This document shows, piece after piece, positions 31,877 through 43,076 of a DNA stretch of 64,000 nt (positions are counted from its first letter, which is position 1; every line of letters begins with the position of its first letter). Made by a program: the position numbers and the translations under genes. The DNA is from Takakia lepidozioides (taxonomy: Eukaryota; Streptophyta; Takakiopsida; Takakiales; Takakiaceae). The stretch covers positions 46,649,241 to 46,713,240 of the forward strand of contig CM060731.1 of the NCBI GenBank assembly GCA_030704615.1. The letters run 5' to 3'. A model generated the notes under the pieces. That model was not told where the DNA came from and made no database searches. It worked only from the letters and a program-made list of their open reading frames with translations.

Positions 31877-32329
31877 GCCGTGTCCTCACGGTTTACTGAT
31901 TTCGACTAGCAAACCTTTGTGAGTGAGCACCTTCTTGACGTTGAGAGTTTCGAGGCGGACTGTGTGTACGAGAGCCCGAGGTCTGTCTCTGGTTGACGGA
32001 GATGGTTTGATCACTACCTGGATAAGTGAGGCCCTCTAGAGGCTGATATGGAGGTAACCTTTCCGGCATAGGAGACCCCTTCGCTTCTTCTCTGCCATCT
32101 GAACTGCATAGTCTTCTCCCATGTCAAAGAATTCGGTGAAGAAACAGTTGTATCAGAATCCTCATCGCCTCTCAGGTGTCTTAATTTTCGAACTTTTTGT
32201 GGAATCATCTGGGGCATACAATGCTGTCCTACCATGTCTGGAAGTTTGTATTTTACAACTTGGTGTAACCGCTGACAAAATTGGTGTAGACACTGAGCTC
32301 CTTGTCTGTCCAGGTGAGTGGGGTACCAA

Positions 32330-33280
32330 TTACTGGTGCAGCGTGCAAGTACTTCCATGCCACATGTCCCTTATAGAAAATGTCATCAATGCCGAATTTC
32401 TGTGTTGACAAATGGTTCCAGGCCGCTTGAAACCATGAACGAATTGAGAATCCTTTTGCATCATAACTTTTGGGTCATATAGGTACATATGAGGTGGCAC
32501 CGAAGGTAATACCCAATGATCTCCACTGGAATAACTCAGAAAGCGTGTTTGCATCTTTTGTTGTTCAATGTGGTAACGTACCAGAAAACAAGCAGCGTAG
32601 TATAACCCGCACCCCATGACAATACTTGTTATCTCCTTGGTCTTGGTATAAATGAGTCCATGTACAACCTGGAAAGCAATCAATTCCCTCAACATGGTAC
32701 CTGCCTCGTGCCAGTATTGTGCAAAGTGATGATCTTCAATATGTCGATTGTTCGGAAGAACTTTAGTCCTAGTTGCCACTGGCAGCCAAATACGCATGAT
32801 TTGGTAGTAATGTGCGAATGACTGCGGAGGACTAAATTCTTTCCAAGCCAAATCCAACATGATGGGAATTTGGTTGAAGGGCATAATCAGCCCTACTGTA
32901 CTCCCTTGCAGCTGGAGTTTTAGGTGGGTTAAAAGCGGCATTGCCCCATACCTCCGCTGTGGTGGCTGTGGTGTGGTTGTAGTAACCACAGGTTCAGCTA
33001 CTGGTACAGTGACTTGTTGTTGTGGTGGTGGTACTGGCTCTTGTATCATTGGCATTTCCTGCACCTCCTGTGAAGACTGAAAAGCCAAAGTTCTGGCTTG
33101 TAAATAAGAAGCCATTAGCTGTTCCTGAGGGATATAGACTCTTTGGTCGATGTTTGAAGTGAGGTCTTCCACTTGAGTCTGGAGTCCGTCTACATCCTCT
33201 TGTAACTCTGCTATCCTACTATAGACATTGTCTATAGTAGTTGTGGCAATGTTCTGCACCTGCAGCCTGAGCTCATTCAT
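32330..33280 (-). CDS. Coiled-coil element protein, third part
   Basis: 316 open codons. Residues about 1-45 form a heptad-like helix (LRLQVQNIATTTIDNV; IAELQEDVDGLQTQVEDL). A Pro/Gln/Thr-rich linker (VPPPQQQVTVPVAEP) follows, then a folded-looking domain with FNQIPIMLDLAWKEF, HYYQIMRIWLPVATRT and HFAQYWHEAGTMLRELI. No family recognised. It overlaps the previous frame by 8 bp, so one frameshift probably separates parts of one protein. A short tail frame continues to 32,014. Confidence 0.45.
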   Translation of the reverse strand: MNELRLQVQNIATTTIDNVYSRIAELQEDVDGLQTQVEDLTSNIDQRVYIPQEQLMASYLQARTLAFQSSQEVQEMPMIQEPVPPPQQQVTVPVAEPVVTTTTPQPPQRRYGAMPLLTHLKLQLQGSTVGLIMPFNQIPIMLDLAWKEFSPPQSFAHYYQIMRIWLPVATRTKVLPNNRHIEDHHFAQYWHEAGTMLRELIAFQVVHGLIYTKTKEITSIVMGCGLYYAACFLVRYHIEQQKMQTRFLSYSSGDHWVLPSVPPHMYLYDPKVMMQKDSQFVHGFKRPGTICQHRNSALMTFSIRDMWHGSTCTLHQ

Positions 33281-34250
33281 CTCGCTTTGGGTGAGCTTCC
33301 GTGGTGCTTTGCCCTACTGGCCCTTGTGCTAACCAGACCTGCATAAGGCTGTTATCCACCAAGTTGCTTGTGGTTCCCCTGAGAGTTTGCTCCTCTCTTA
33401 GCTTGTACAATTCCAACTGCTGTTGTAAAGCCTCCATGCGCTTTGCCTGAGGTTCAACCAATTGCGCATAAGCAGCAAGTAGATTATTGGCTTCCTTCCA
33501 AGCCTTGTTATTGACCGCGATTTCATTTCTATTGGCCATGATGGTTTGTTGCAACTCCACGATGTGCTTCTCTTGATCAGCTTCAATCTGCCTGTATTGC
33601 TTGAAAGTATCTTCATTGCGACAGATTGTATTCTTCATATCGACAATGAGCTTCATTTGCTCAACATTCTCTTCTTCTGCCTTCGTACATTTTTCCGCTT
33701 GACTGTTTATTTCTTTTGTAGATTGGTCAAGCATAGTTGTAAATGTAGCACATTGTATCGCCATCCTGTTATGCACTGTCTGCAACTCCGTATGTAGTGC
33801 ATTCAGTTCTTGCAACTTGCTTTCATGCTGCACCTGCATTTGGTATAGCTGTTGCTTATGTGCTTCGTGCAACTGGTCTTGCGCGAGGCCTGCCTCAATC
33901 AATTGTTGCTTGGCCAATTGCAAAGCCATTTCTGTATTTCCCAAGTCCTGCTTCATCTTGAGAGTGACCTCTTCATCGACCTTGTTTGCACACTCAGTGG
34001 CAAGTCGAGCCTCAAACTCCTTCCTGAGTTCCTCTTTCAAGGCTGTCAATTGGGTAATTGGAACATGGGATTTGACATAAGTCCCCAACAAATTAAGTGT
34101 CCTGCCTATGGAACTCATCAGCATTGCCTGTTGAGGGTCATCATGGTGAGGTTGCTGCTGTTCCTCCTGATCTTCAACAGTGTGATGTCTCACTAACCAT
34201 TCAGGCCATTGTCCCACTGGATTTTCTTCCTGAACTACTTCATCTATCAC
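33273..34250 (-). CDS. Coiled-coil element protein, second part
   Basis: 325 open codons dominated by a long coiled coil from about residue 60 to 310 (LKEELRKEFEARLATE; KMKQDLGNTEMALQLAKQQL; HIVELQQTIMANRNEIAV). Before it comes NPVGQWPEWLVRHHTVEDQ. Coiled-coil regions in retroelement Gag-like proteins promote assembly; this role is only inferred. No catalytic motif. Confidence 0.5.
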   Translation of the reverse strand: MIDEVVQEENPVGQWPEWLVRHHTVEDQEEQQQPHHDDPQQAMLMSSIGRTLNLLGTYVKSHVPITQLTALKEELRKEFEARLATECANKVDEEVTLKMKQDLGNTEMALQLAKQQLIEAGLAQDQLHEAHKQQLYQMQVQHESKLQELNALHTELQTVHNRMAIQCATFTTMLDQSTKEINSQAEKCTKAEEENVEQMKLIVDMKNTICRNEDTFKQYRQIEADQEKHIVELQQTIMANRNEIAVNNKAWKEANNLLAAYAQLVEPQAKRMEALQQQLELYKLREEQTLRGTTSNLVDNSLMQVWLAQGPVGQSTTEAHPKRDE

Positions 34251-34464
34251 GGTGCTACAGTGTCATGACCTTCCGCCTGTGGTACCTCCGACACAGGTGT
34301 GTGTATTATATGCACCTCAGGATTTCCCTTGGGCAACTGTTGCACCTCTGGGATTTCTGTCTCCTTGACCAGACCAGAATATTCATAGAGAAGGTCCCCC
34401 TTCTCTATTTCTGCCACTATCTGTTCTGTAGTTGGAATATCTAACCCTTCACTTTCCAAATCAA

Positions 34465-35845
34465 TTATTTCTGGTTGAGCTGCATGGATAACTTGTGACC
34501 TTGTGACAAGTCGTTCAGGTGGCTGTGATGGTTGTGATGCAGAAGTAACTTCCTCCTCCTCTCCGAAGGTCCTGCTTCCAGTAATAGCATTTCTCTGTGC
34601 TGCTGTGCCCCTTCCTGGCCATGAGCTTGGGAAACATTATCATGCGGAATCCGTGAAGCCAGTGGATCCGCCACTACAGTCTTTCCCCGTCTCTGCCTCT
34701 TAGTCTCGGGTTGCCTGCTAGTCCACCTCACTGTGTGAAGAGCCTTGCTCTTCCATTGCAGTTGTTTCTGGCTCAAACACTCCATTTCCTTTCTTTCTTG
34801 CGCATTAAGTATGCCAAAATCAAGGATTATTTGAGCAATGATTGGGCCAGACACTATTATAGGAGACTTTGCGGTAGTACCTTGTAATCTTTTCATCTCC
34901 TCTACCAGTGCGTTGTACATTATGTCCGCCCATTGTACCTCTCGTCCCTTCAGGCCTTTGAGTATTTCCTCCGTGAAGGATCTGCTCAAATACTGTTGGT
35001 TCTGTTTCATGGCAATCAGAACGTTCAATACCTGGCCTACCTCTTTTAACCCTGGGTACACAGCCTTGGTACAAGCATAACCCTGAGTTTTAAAGAAACT
35101 CCCTTCTTGGAATAAGTCCTCTATTTGCAGTCTTGCCCTGTGTTGCTCCACATGCACCTGACCTGCTGGTAATCGAAACAATTGCTGGAGGTATAGGGGA
35201 GTAATCATTAATTCAACTCCCTTCACCGTTGTTGTTCCTGTCCTGTGGCTCAAAGTTCTGCAAAAATTGTAACATGTACTGTCTATGGTGTAGTGTCCAA
35301 TCTAGGCTTTGCAATCCTTGCAATCTCAGCTCCTCCAGTATCTGTATCGCCTGTGGGGTAGCAATCGTTTGTTTCTGCAGAATTGTGGTGCTCTTCACCC
35401 TGATTTCCTCCATTCCTCTCACTCTCTTCATTTTTAGACTCACAGAACTGTTTTGGCTGTAACAACTGCAGGAATGCCTGTAGTGCACAAAGCATAAACG
35501 GTTGTCGCAGAAAGCTATGGGTAATTTCTTGTAAGCCTGCGGGGCTTGCAAGCATCGCTCAAGAGAAAAGCTCCGCTCTGTCCTTTCGTGTCTATGCCAC
35601 TGCGTAAGTAATATTGCGAGCGTATAGTCTGTTAGTTCCTCCATAGTTTCCAAGGTATAGCATTGATGGTCTGTCCTGTCGAGACGCCCGTTACTCAGAA
35701 CGACGCCGCCTCTTGCGCTCAATTTTCCTCCATTTTCTTGATCCTTTCTCTGGTTTTCTATTGGCTGTATCCGCTGTGACTGGATTTTAGATTTTATCTT
35801 CTTTAGTGGACTTTCCCTGTTGGATAGTCCACTAGGATCACACAT
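34465..35845 (-). CDS. Coiled-coil element protein, first part (two overlapping frames)
   Basis: Two frames overlap at 35,213-35,253, suggesting one frameshift. The first (35,845-35,213) is basic at its start (SPLKKIKSKIQSQ) and ends TPQAIQILEELRLQGLQ. The second (35,253-34,465) has MITPLYLQQLFRLPAGQV, then ALVEEMKRLQGTTAKSPIIV and IIAQIILDFGIL, a pattern like the putative plant transposon proteins found in large plant LTR elements. The end is basic and low-complexity. Family assignment is tentative. Confidence 0.45.
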
Positions 35846-36117
35846 GTGACAAGAATTCCGCTTTTCTGTACTTGCCGTTCGTTTCGTTTCCCTTTTTCCA
35901 TACTCATTAATGGGCCCGCCCTTTCATCCCTTTTGACGGCCGTTCTTGTCCTCTTTCTTTTGACACCTGTTCTTGCACTTCCTTCTCGGCTGTGTGTCGC
36001 GCCCGCGGACCTCCACGTGTCCATTTTTAAAGTAATTTCCGTTTCCTCTTCCGTCAGCCATTTTCCTGAAGTTATTATGTGTCCACTTGTCACTGATTCT
36101 ATGGATCGTGTAACTTT

Positions 36118-36302
36118 AGTAGGCTGTGTTGAGCTGTGACAGGCTGTGTCATACTGTGTTACGCTGTGATAGGCTGTGATGCACTGTGGTAAGCTGTGAT
36201 AGGCTGTGACACGCTGTGTAGGTTGTGATAGGCTGTGTTGCGCCGTGCTGGGCTGTGATAGGCTGTGTTGCGCCTTGCTGGGCTGTGATAGGCTGTGTCA
36301 CT
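36118..36302 (+). repeat. Degenerate tandem GCTGTGATAG repeat
   Basis: About 18 imperfect units of a 10-bp motif GCTGTGAYAG / GCTGTGTTGC. It resembles arrays inside the LTRs at 8,208-8,420 and 31,450-31,735. It may be a leftover of the missing 5' LTR. Confidence 0.75.
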
Positions 36303-39089
36303 TGGTGTGTAGATTTGATACCATATTGTTTGTTGAGTAAGACTTCTATATGTTGGCAATGTTTGTCAAGAATAGATGAGTCATGTGTATATTAACAGTT
36401 GATCAATTGCAGGAACAATAAGACTCTACTAGCTTCATACTATTGATATAAATTAGTTCGTCATTATGTGTAGGTTTGGTTGCTAAGGGTGTGTTGAATA
36501 CACGACTTCGAACTAGGGTCCAAAGTGACAATAAGTACCCTTACTTAATAGCTTATGCATATGTAGGTGGTGTTGTGTGGGATTAGATTGAGCACTAAGG
36601 GTGTTGACAATGTGTCAAGAATACACTCACAAAAATGTGTGTTTACTAGTTAATTGCAGAAACAATAAAAACTTGCTAGCTTAATATGTATATTTAGGTG
36701 GTCATTGTGTGTGGACTAGATTGAGCACTAAGGGTGTTGACAATGTGTGTCAAGATACACTCACAAAAAATGTGCGTTAACTAGTTAATTGTAGGAACAA
36801 TAAATTTAACTTGCTAGCTTAATATGTATCAATGTGCACGGGTTAGGTTGCTAAAGCTGTTGACAATGCCTATCAATAACACACTCATGTGTTAATTATA
36901 TTTCATAGAGGTCATAACAAAAGAGCTTATTATTAGTGGGCATATTTAGTTGGACCTCATTGTGTGTAGGTTTAATAGCAAAATTTTAAAACTTTTGGGG
37001 TAGTACAATAGATTGTTTAGGATGTTTGATTGAAAGTTTTTATAGGTTCTATACGCACTTGCATTTTTTTTTTCATTGACATTTATGCTTATCATAAACC
37101 CTATACCGTAGAAGCTCATATCCATGTTTGAAGCTCATTGAAAAAAACCAAATTTTCTTGCTTTGGGATACGGCAGATTGATTGGGATATTTGAATAATA
37201 GTTCCTATCAACATGTCATGAATAGTTACAAGAAGACAGAGCACACAAGCAATATCATCAATTTGTCTTCTGATCTCGATTAATACTCTAACAATTTTGA
37301 ATATTTGGAAAGATGTCTCATGGTGTTGAAGCTTTTGGTATATTGAATCTGGTATCAATCTGTCTGATGACTGCTGCTAGCTAGCCATGTTTATTGGATT
37401 CCAAACGAGTATGGCGGTAAAAAAGCAAGGTTGGTAAGTTTGTTGTAGCAAGAACTTTGTCCATTACTAGGATAGTATACCCCAAAATCCTCATATCCAT
37501 GTTTGAAGTTCATTACAAAAAACAACTTCTAGCACTGGCATATGATACAATCATAGTTGTGACATTTAATTGAATGATTCTATAGGTCGTAAACACTCTT
37601 CCATAAATTTTAGTTCTTGTGGATTTTTTGCTTAGTACCCTAAACCCTTTTACCCCAAAAACCACGTTCTAATGTTTGAAGCTCATCTCGAGCTTTGGGG
37701 TAGAATAGAGTATATTCGAGTCACAGTTGAGATCCTCAATTGATTATTTTTATACTCTATCCCAAATCTATTTTTCATCCAAGTAGCTTTTGAAGACCTA
37801 AACGAGGGTAGTATATCCTAAAACATAATCCAAATGTTTCAATCGTATCAATTAAATTTAGTTTTCAGCTTAGATGTAGGATATAACTTTGGGTAGTACA
37901 ATAGATTGGTTGGGATATTGATTGAAAGTATTTGTAGGTTAAATACAAACTTGCATTTTTTTTTCATTGACATTAAATATGTTTATCATAAATCATATCA
38001 GTAGTAGCTTATATCCATGTTTGAAGCTCATTGAAAAAAAAACAATTCTTGCTTTTGGATTACAATAGATGATTGGGATATTGATTGATAGTTCCTATCG
38101 ACATGTGAATAATTCTTTGTCATCGACACTTTTTCTTGTTCTAAATCCTATACCTGCTTGCTAAGTGTCTGATTCAATAAAATTTCAATTTAATGATCAA
38201 ACTTGTTAATATTGACGCTTTGACTCAAACTATAACATCAACCATGTTACAAATATAATGATATCTCAATTGTATCAGGCTAGACCCCCTTGACAATTAA
38301 ATTGACTATAACTAATATGTCATCCAATTTGTATAATGATAACTTCTTAAAAGTCTCCGCTACAATTTAAATCTCAATAATCAACAGTTTTTCAAGCCCT
38401 TTGATTTTGACATTTCTAAGTTAAATGATTGAATATGATTAGATATATTTGTTTTTAAATATTATTTATTGATTAATTCAATTTAATTCAATTTTGTCGT
38501 ATATCAAGTTTGGTCCGGATTTAAGCGAAAAGTCCGGATTTAATTAAAATGGTGTTTTAAATTGTCATCTCGATTTTGAGAAGTAGTTTAATAACACCAT
38601 AATTGGTGTGGTTGGTCGATTTAGGAGATCAAGAGGCTGTCGCAATATCCCCCATCTGCTCCAGGGGCCTTCCTTCTCAGTTTTTGAATCCTGCATATCC
38701 ACCATTTTTCCTCATCTACACCAGCAGCTATGGATGTTGGCACCCCTTGGCCTCCTCGTGTTCTGTCTACCACTGTTGTTTCTCATGCTTCTAGTCGACC
38801 ATCCACGAGCCATCCACCCTGCAAGCAGGTTTTTCATTGCTATCAATCCACAGGGATTTGAAGGTAATCTTGTGCTTAAAATCCGGCCTTCACGGATGAC
38901 AATCGATAGGAAACTCCCTCCCTTGGGCCTTACCATTAGTAAAGGGGAAATTCCCTCATTTACCATTAGACCCTTAACTCTAAATGTACGACACGTGTCC
39001 AAAATATAGCATGTACTCTTAATTATTTTAAAAGTTTTCTAATGCAAAAAACCACCACATTGCATGTCTGTTTTTAATGCCAAGCAGTT
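36303..39089. repeat. AT-rich region of diverged repeats
   Basis: No gene. 36,540-36,900 holds about three copies of a unit containing ACTAGTTAATTG and AGCTTAATATGTAT. 37,000-38,130 holds about three diverged units with CATATCCATGTTTGAAGCTC and TTGCATTTTTTTTTCATTGAC at 37,120, 37,500 and 38,010. 38,600-39,010 is less AT-rich with a 133-codon open frame (38,608-39,009) without a recognised domain. The region sits between two retroelements and is probably old repeat DNA. Confidence 0.55.
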
Positions 39090-39608
39090 TGTCGTGCGCA
39101 TACATATCGCTACACAACTACATCGCTGTCCAAACCACACCACACATATATGCACAATAAAGTAGTCTGCCACAATGATAAGAGCTTGAAGGACACACAC
39201 TCCAACACAAGAAATATGAAATCCATCGCTATCACTCTTGAAATGAAGTCGAGCCAGGGGCACCCCAAGCTATGGGGACTCCACCCCACAACAACCTACA
39301 TCTACATAAGCACACACTCAATCCTAAACCATGCAGGAGCTCGGTCGCGCAGGCTCAACTCGAGAGAGATGAGCCGCGACTGCCGCTCTCGTGAAGATAA
39401 GACGGACCAGGTGTCAAACTAAACTTGACACCTGATTTAACACTTGACCTAAATCCAAGTGTTAAATACAAATAACTAGTTTATTCTAGCTGTTTTCACA
39501 CTGTGCTTATTTAACTTGACAGCTGTCGTGCGCATACATATCGCTACACAACTACATCGCTGTCCAAACCACACCACACATATATGCACAATAAAGTAGT
39601 CTACCACA
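39090..39608 (-). repeat. 3' LTR of copy B
   Basis: 519 bp on the minus strand, TGTGGTAGACTAC to GCGCACGACA, with the 85-bp direct repeat at each end (39,090-39,175 and 39,525-39,608) around the core 39,176-39,522. A purine tract (39,609-39,625) precedes it. Confidence 0.75.
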
Positions 39609-39869
39609 ATCGCCCCCCTAGCTGGTGGATAGGTTCACCTTACCTTCCAGATGACTACAAGACTGTACATTGCCATAGCCGTACTACGTCCTCATCATTG
39701 TCCCGCTCGTACAAACTATATAGACCAAGAGGGCGGGTACAAGGACGTAGCCACACGTTAGTCGCCGTCTTGCAATCTGTGAACTTTGAAGCCAGCCTTC
39801 GGTATTCAAGGTATCCTGTAGCTGGGCCTTGCGTTGCTTGTTAGCCTTCCATGGTTGTATCCACTCCCA

Positions 39870-41217
39870 CTATCCAATGCATTGTGGACATAACCATCCA
39901 TCCGGAACCATCTCAAGAGGTGGAGTCAAGCATCCCATATGCCAACCTCTAGAGCACCGATCACACACCAGCATGGTGGCTGCCCCTTTAGCAGACCACA
40001 CAAACAGCACCTCCAAACCTGCAGATACCACTGCCAGGTTTGGGTCAATCCTGCCATCGACATTCGGAAGGTGAAATGGCGCACAATTACGCACATGGTC
40101 CTTCCAAGTTATGCCATCCCGACCCTCCAAGACCAAGACGCTGAGGGCAAGACCTCTCGAACCCTCAAAATAACACGTCCTGCAGTCACATCCAGGGTCG
40201 TAGGAGCAGTCTGCTGCAGATAGACATAGTCACCAGGGTTGAATCTCCGACCCCAGGACGATAGCCCCACCACGTATGGTAGCATACCTCAACGTATCAC
40301 GGTGTTGTGCAATGGCAAGGTTCTCGAAAGCCATGGGCATGACTCTTTGAACAACTCTGCACGCTGCTCACATGCACGTGCCCACACGTCTGGATCGTCA
40401 AGGTTAAGAACTGTAGCAGCTTCTCTGCGAATGGATGTAGGCAAATCCGGCTCTCGGCCAAAGAGAAGAAAGTATGGTGAGAAGGAGGCAAGTGATGCTT
40501 GCTTGCTGAACCTGTAGCCCATGACTACCAGGGTAACTGAAGGTCCCAATCTCCTAGGTGTCCCTTCTGCAAGCCATACTTGCGCAAACCCCTTTTACTG
40601 TCTGAACAACTCTCTCTGCCAAGCCATCGGCCTCAGGATGATCCCGAGAAGTGGTGCGGTGGTCTATCAAGGCCTTGTCACACAAAGCCTGAAACTCCCC
40701 CAAGAACTCTCTCCCTTGGTCCGTGAGTACCTCAGCTGGAGAACCGAATCGCTAAGCACACAATCCAAGAATGCATACGCAGCTCCCTCACTAGCCTTAT
40801 CAGGCAATGGAACCAATTCAATCCACTTGGAGAAGTGCTCCACCATCACCAACACGTACTTGTTGTGGCGCATGGTCAGTGGCAACGGCCCTGCGAAGTC
40901 AAGACTCCACCTGTAGCCCAATCCCATGATCGGAAGAGGGTGCAATGGTGGAGTAGGGGCGTTGAATGAAGCACGCACCCTGTCACACACCATGCACAGC
41001 CACAAATTGTTGCACCTCTTGCACGACCACTTGCTGACTTGCCACCACGCCCTGCCACTAACAATGCCCTTGCAGTAGAATAAGGAGCGTCGCACCACAC
41101 AAATGCCCACCCAACTCCTCGTGGGCATGCCGCACTAACCGTGCCCGCTGTGTTGGGTGAGGCACAATCCTCACTCGACCATCCTCCCACACTCGGAGCA
41201 GGTGTGTCCCCTCCCAC
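39870..41217 (-). pseudogene. Integrase and PHD finger, copy B (frameshifted)
   Basis: Matches copy A: WSLDFAGPLPLT, FSKWIELVPLPDK, GYRFSKQASLASFSPYFLLFGRE and a linker with Gly where copy A has TGA. The PHD finger keeps MLVCDRCSRGWHMGC and WLCPQC, but the first Cys pair is scrambled by indels. At least four frameshifts. Confidence 0.75.
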
Positions 41218-41524
41218 CTGAACCTCTTGGCTCGTTGTAGGATCCGATCCCTCTCCTGGAAGTCATAGTGGCTGCCGTGTCTCCACTGCGGAGGTAGTCC
41301 AACACAACTGAATCCTCATGTATATCTTTGGCGCCACCTGCTCATTGCTGGCCTCAGGGTCCTCAGACACTTGATCTACAGTCATCCCTGTTGTAGGTCC
41401 AACCTGGCCTTCCGCTGCCAAGATACACAGAAATGCAGATGCATGCCACGGGCACCATCTCCTCGTCCGTCTCACCATGCCCCGAGCTCCAGTGTCATCT
41501 GCTGGCTCGTGCATGGATTGCGAC

Positions 41525-42850
41525 TCAACCCATCTGCATTTCGATTGACCAAACCCGGTCGATGCACCACCTGAAAGTCATACTCTTGAAGGATGAGCGC
41601 CCACCGTGCAAGCTTCCCCGTAAGCTTGTCTGACCATCAACCACTTGAGTGGTTGGTGATCCGTGACAAGGGTGAAGAGATTGCCGTATAGATAGCACCT
41701 GAAGTGTGCCACGGCCCACACTGCAGCTAAGCATTCTCCCTCATATGAGCTATACTTAGACTCTGCAGCATTGTTGAGCGGCTAGCATAAGCCACTACGA
41801 ACTCTCTTCCTAATCATCCCACCTGTGTGAGCACCGCTCCAAGCCCCAGCATGCTCCAATCTGTATGCAGCTGAAAAGGACGCCCCCTGATAGGTCGTCT
41901 CAAGATGGGCGCCGAGGTCACCTCGCCTTGAGCTCTTGAAAAGCTTGTTCTTGCTCATCTTCCCACTGCCACTCCTGGTCCACCTTGGTCAGCTTGGTTA
42001 GAGCCTTTGCAATGGCACTAAATCCCTTAACAAACCGTCTGTAATAGTTTGCTAACCCCATGAAAGCTCGAACTCGGCTCACATCCGTGGGGCGTGGAAC
42101 CTGTGCAATGGACTCTTACCTTAGTCTGCTGTACCCAATCCTCCAGGATATATCATGTGACCCAGATACTCAATCTGGTTGTGGAAAAACTTGCACTTGC
42201 CGGATGTAACTTCAATCCGTGCGTCCTCAAGCGCTCAAATACCCCCTGAAGGTGTCTCTCATGCTCCTCCACCGTAGCACTAAAGATGATGATGTCATCT
42301 ATGTAGCACCGAGCAAAACTCCACCCCTGCTAGAATCCTGTCCATGACTCTTTGAACTCAGCGGGAGCATTTTAAGCCCAAATGGTAAGAACCGCCACTG
42401 GTATAGGCAATCCTTCCCGTGCTCATTGATCCCCCAGAATGCCGTCTTCTGCTTATCCGCCTCTTGATCGGCAACTGGTGATATCCGGATCGTAAATCCA
42501 ACGTGCTAAAGACCTTGGAATGCCCAATGGCATCAAAGATCTCCTCTGGTGTTGGCATGGCATACCTATCGGACTTGGTCTGACGATTTACAGGCCGGTA
42601 ATCACCGCACATACGTCTCTCCGTCCATTGCCATAGACATCCTTCTTAGCTGGCATCACTGGTGGCTGAAGCATACTCTCCACCAGAGAGCTCCACCAAA
42701 CCTGCCTCCCAGAGATCTTGAGTCCTCATCTGAATCAAAGACCTCTCCATGTCACTGTATCTATAGGGTTCCGAAAGATTGGCGTGTCAGTGGCCAACTC
42801 AATACGGATCTCTTGACCCTTCAGTGCTCACAAGTCCTTCAAACTGAAGG
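41525..42850 (-). pseudogene. Reverse transcriptase and RNase H, copy B (frameshifted)
   Basis: Short frames matching copy A, best MCGDYRPVNRQTKSDRYAMP ... FSTLDLRSGYHQLPIK (42,612-42,358). DNA homology to copy A is continuous across the region; indels every 100-200 bp destroy the frame. RNase H sequence matching VAYASRSN and HQPLKWL is still recognisable in the DNA. Confidence 0.75.
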
Positions 42851-43076
42851 CAAAGCAATTCCTGTAAGCCCTCAGGAACCGCCGTATACGTCGTCTCTCT
42901 CCTCCGGTGACAATGGGTCCAATATCAGGCTCCCAATTGTCCTCCGTAACTGCAACCTTAAGTCCAGTGGGCTTAGAGGTAGAGGACGCGTCCCGTGGTT
43001 GCTATGCTGCAACCTCTTGAGCAGTACCCCCTTCCTGCTCAGTCAATGACAAGGCCTCATCCTGCCCCATCATCTA

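Larger units (their letters stand above)
31855..36093 (-). mobile_element. Interior of an LTR element with coiled-coil proteins and no visible pol
   Basis: On the minus strand upstream of the 3' LTR lie about 4 kb of consecutive open frames (36,093 down to 32,014) and nothing resembling protease, reverse transcriptase or integrase. The 5' LTR could not be placed: the GCTGTGA-type repeats at 36,118-36,302 resemble those in the LTR, but the LTR ends are missing. It could be a non-autonomous element moved by a relative's enzymes, or one whose pol was deleted. Confidence 0.6.

Noticed and set aside
36118-36302. CRISPR-like regular repeats
   Set aside because: Units are contiguous 10-bp degenerate repeats without spacers, in a plant-type nuclear context.
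36312-36323. TGGTATCAAATC on the minus strand as the primer site of the coiled-coil element
   Set aside because: Sequence beyond it does not match the end of that element's LTR, so it cannot be its primer site.
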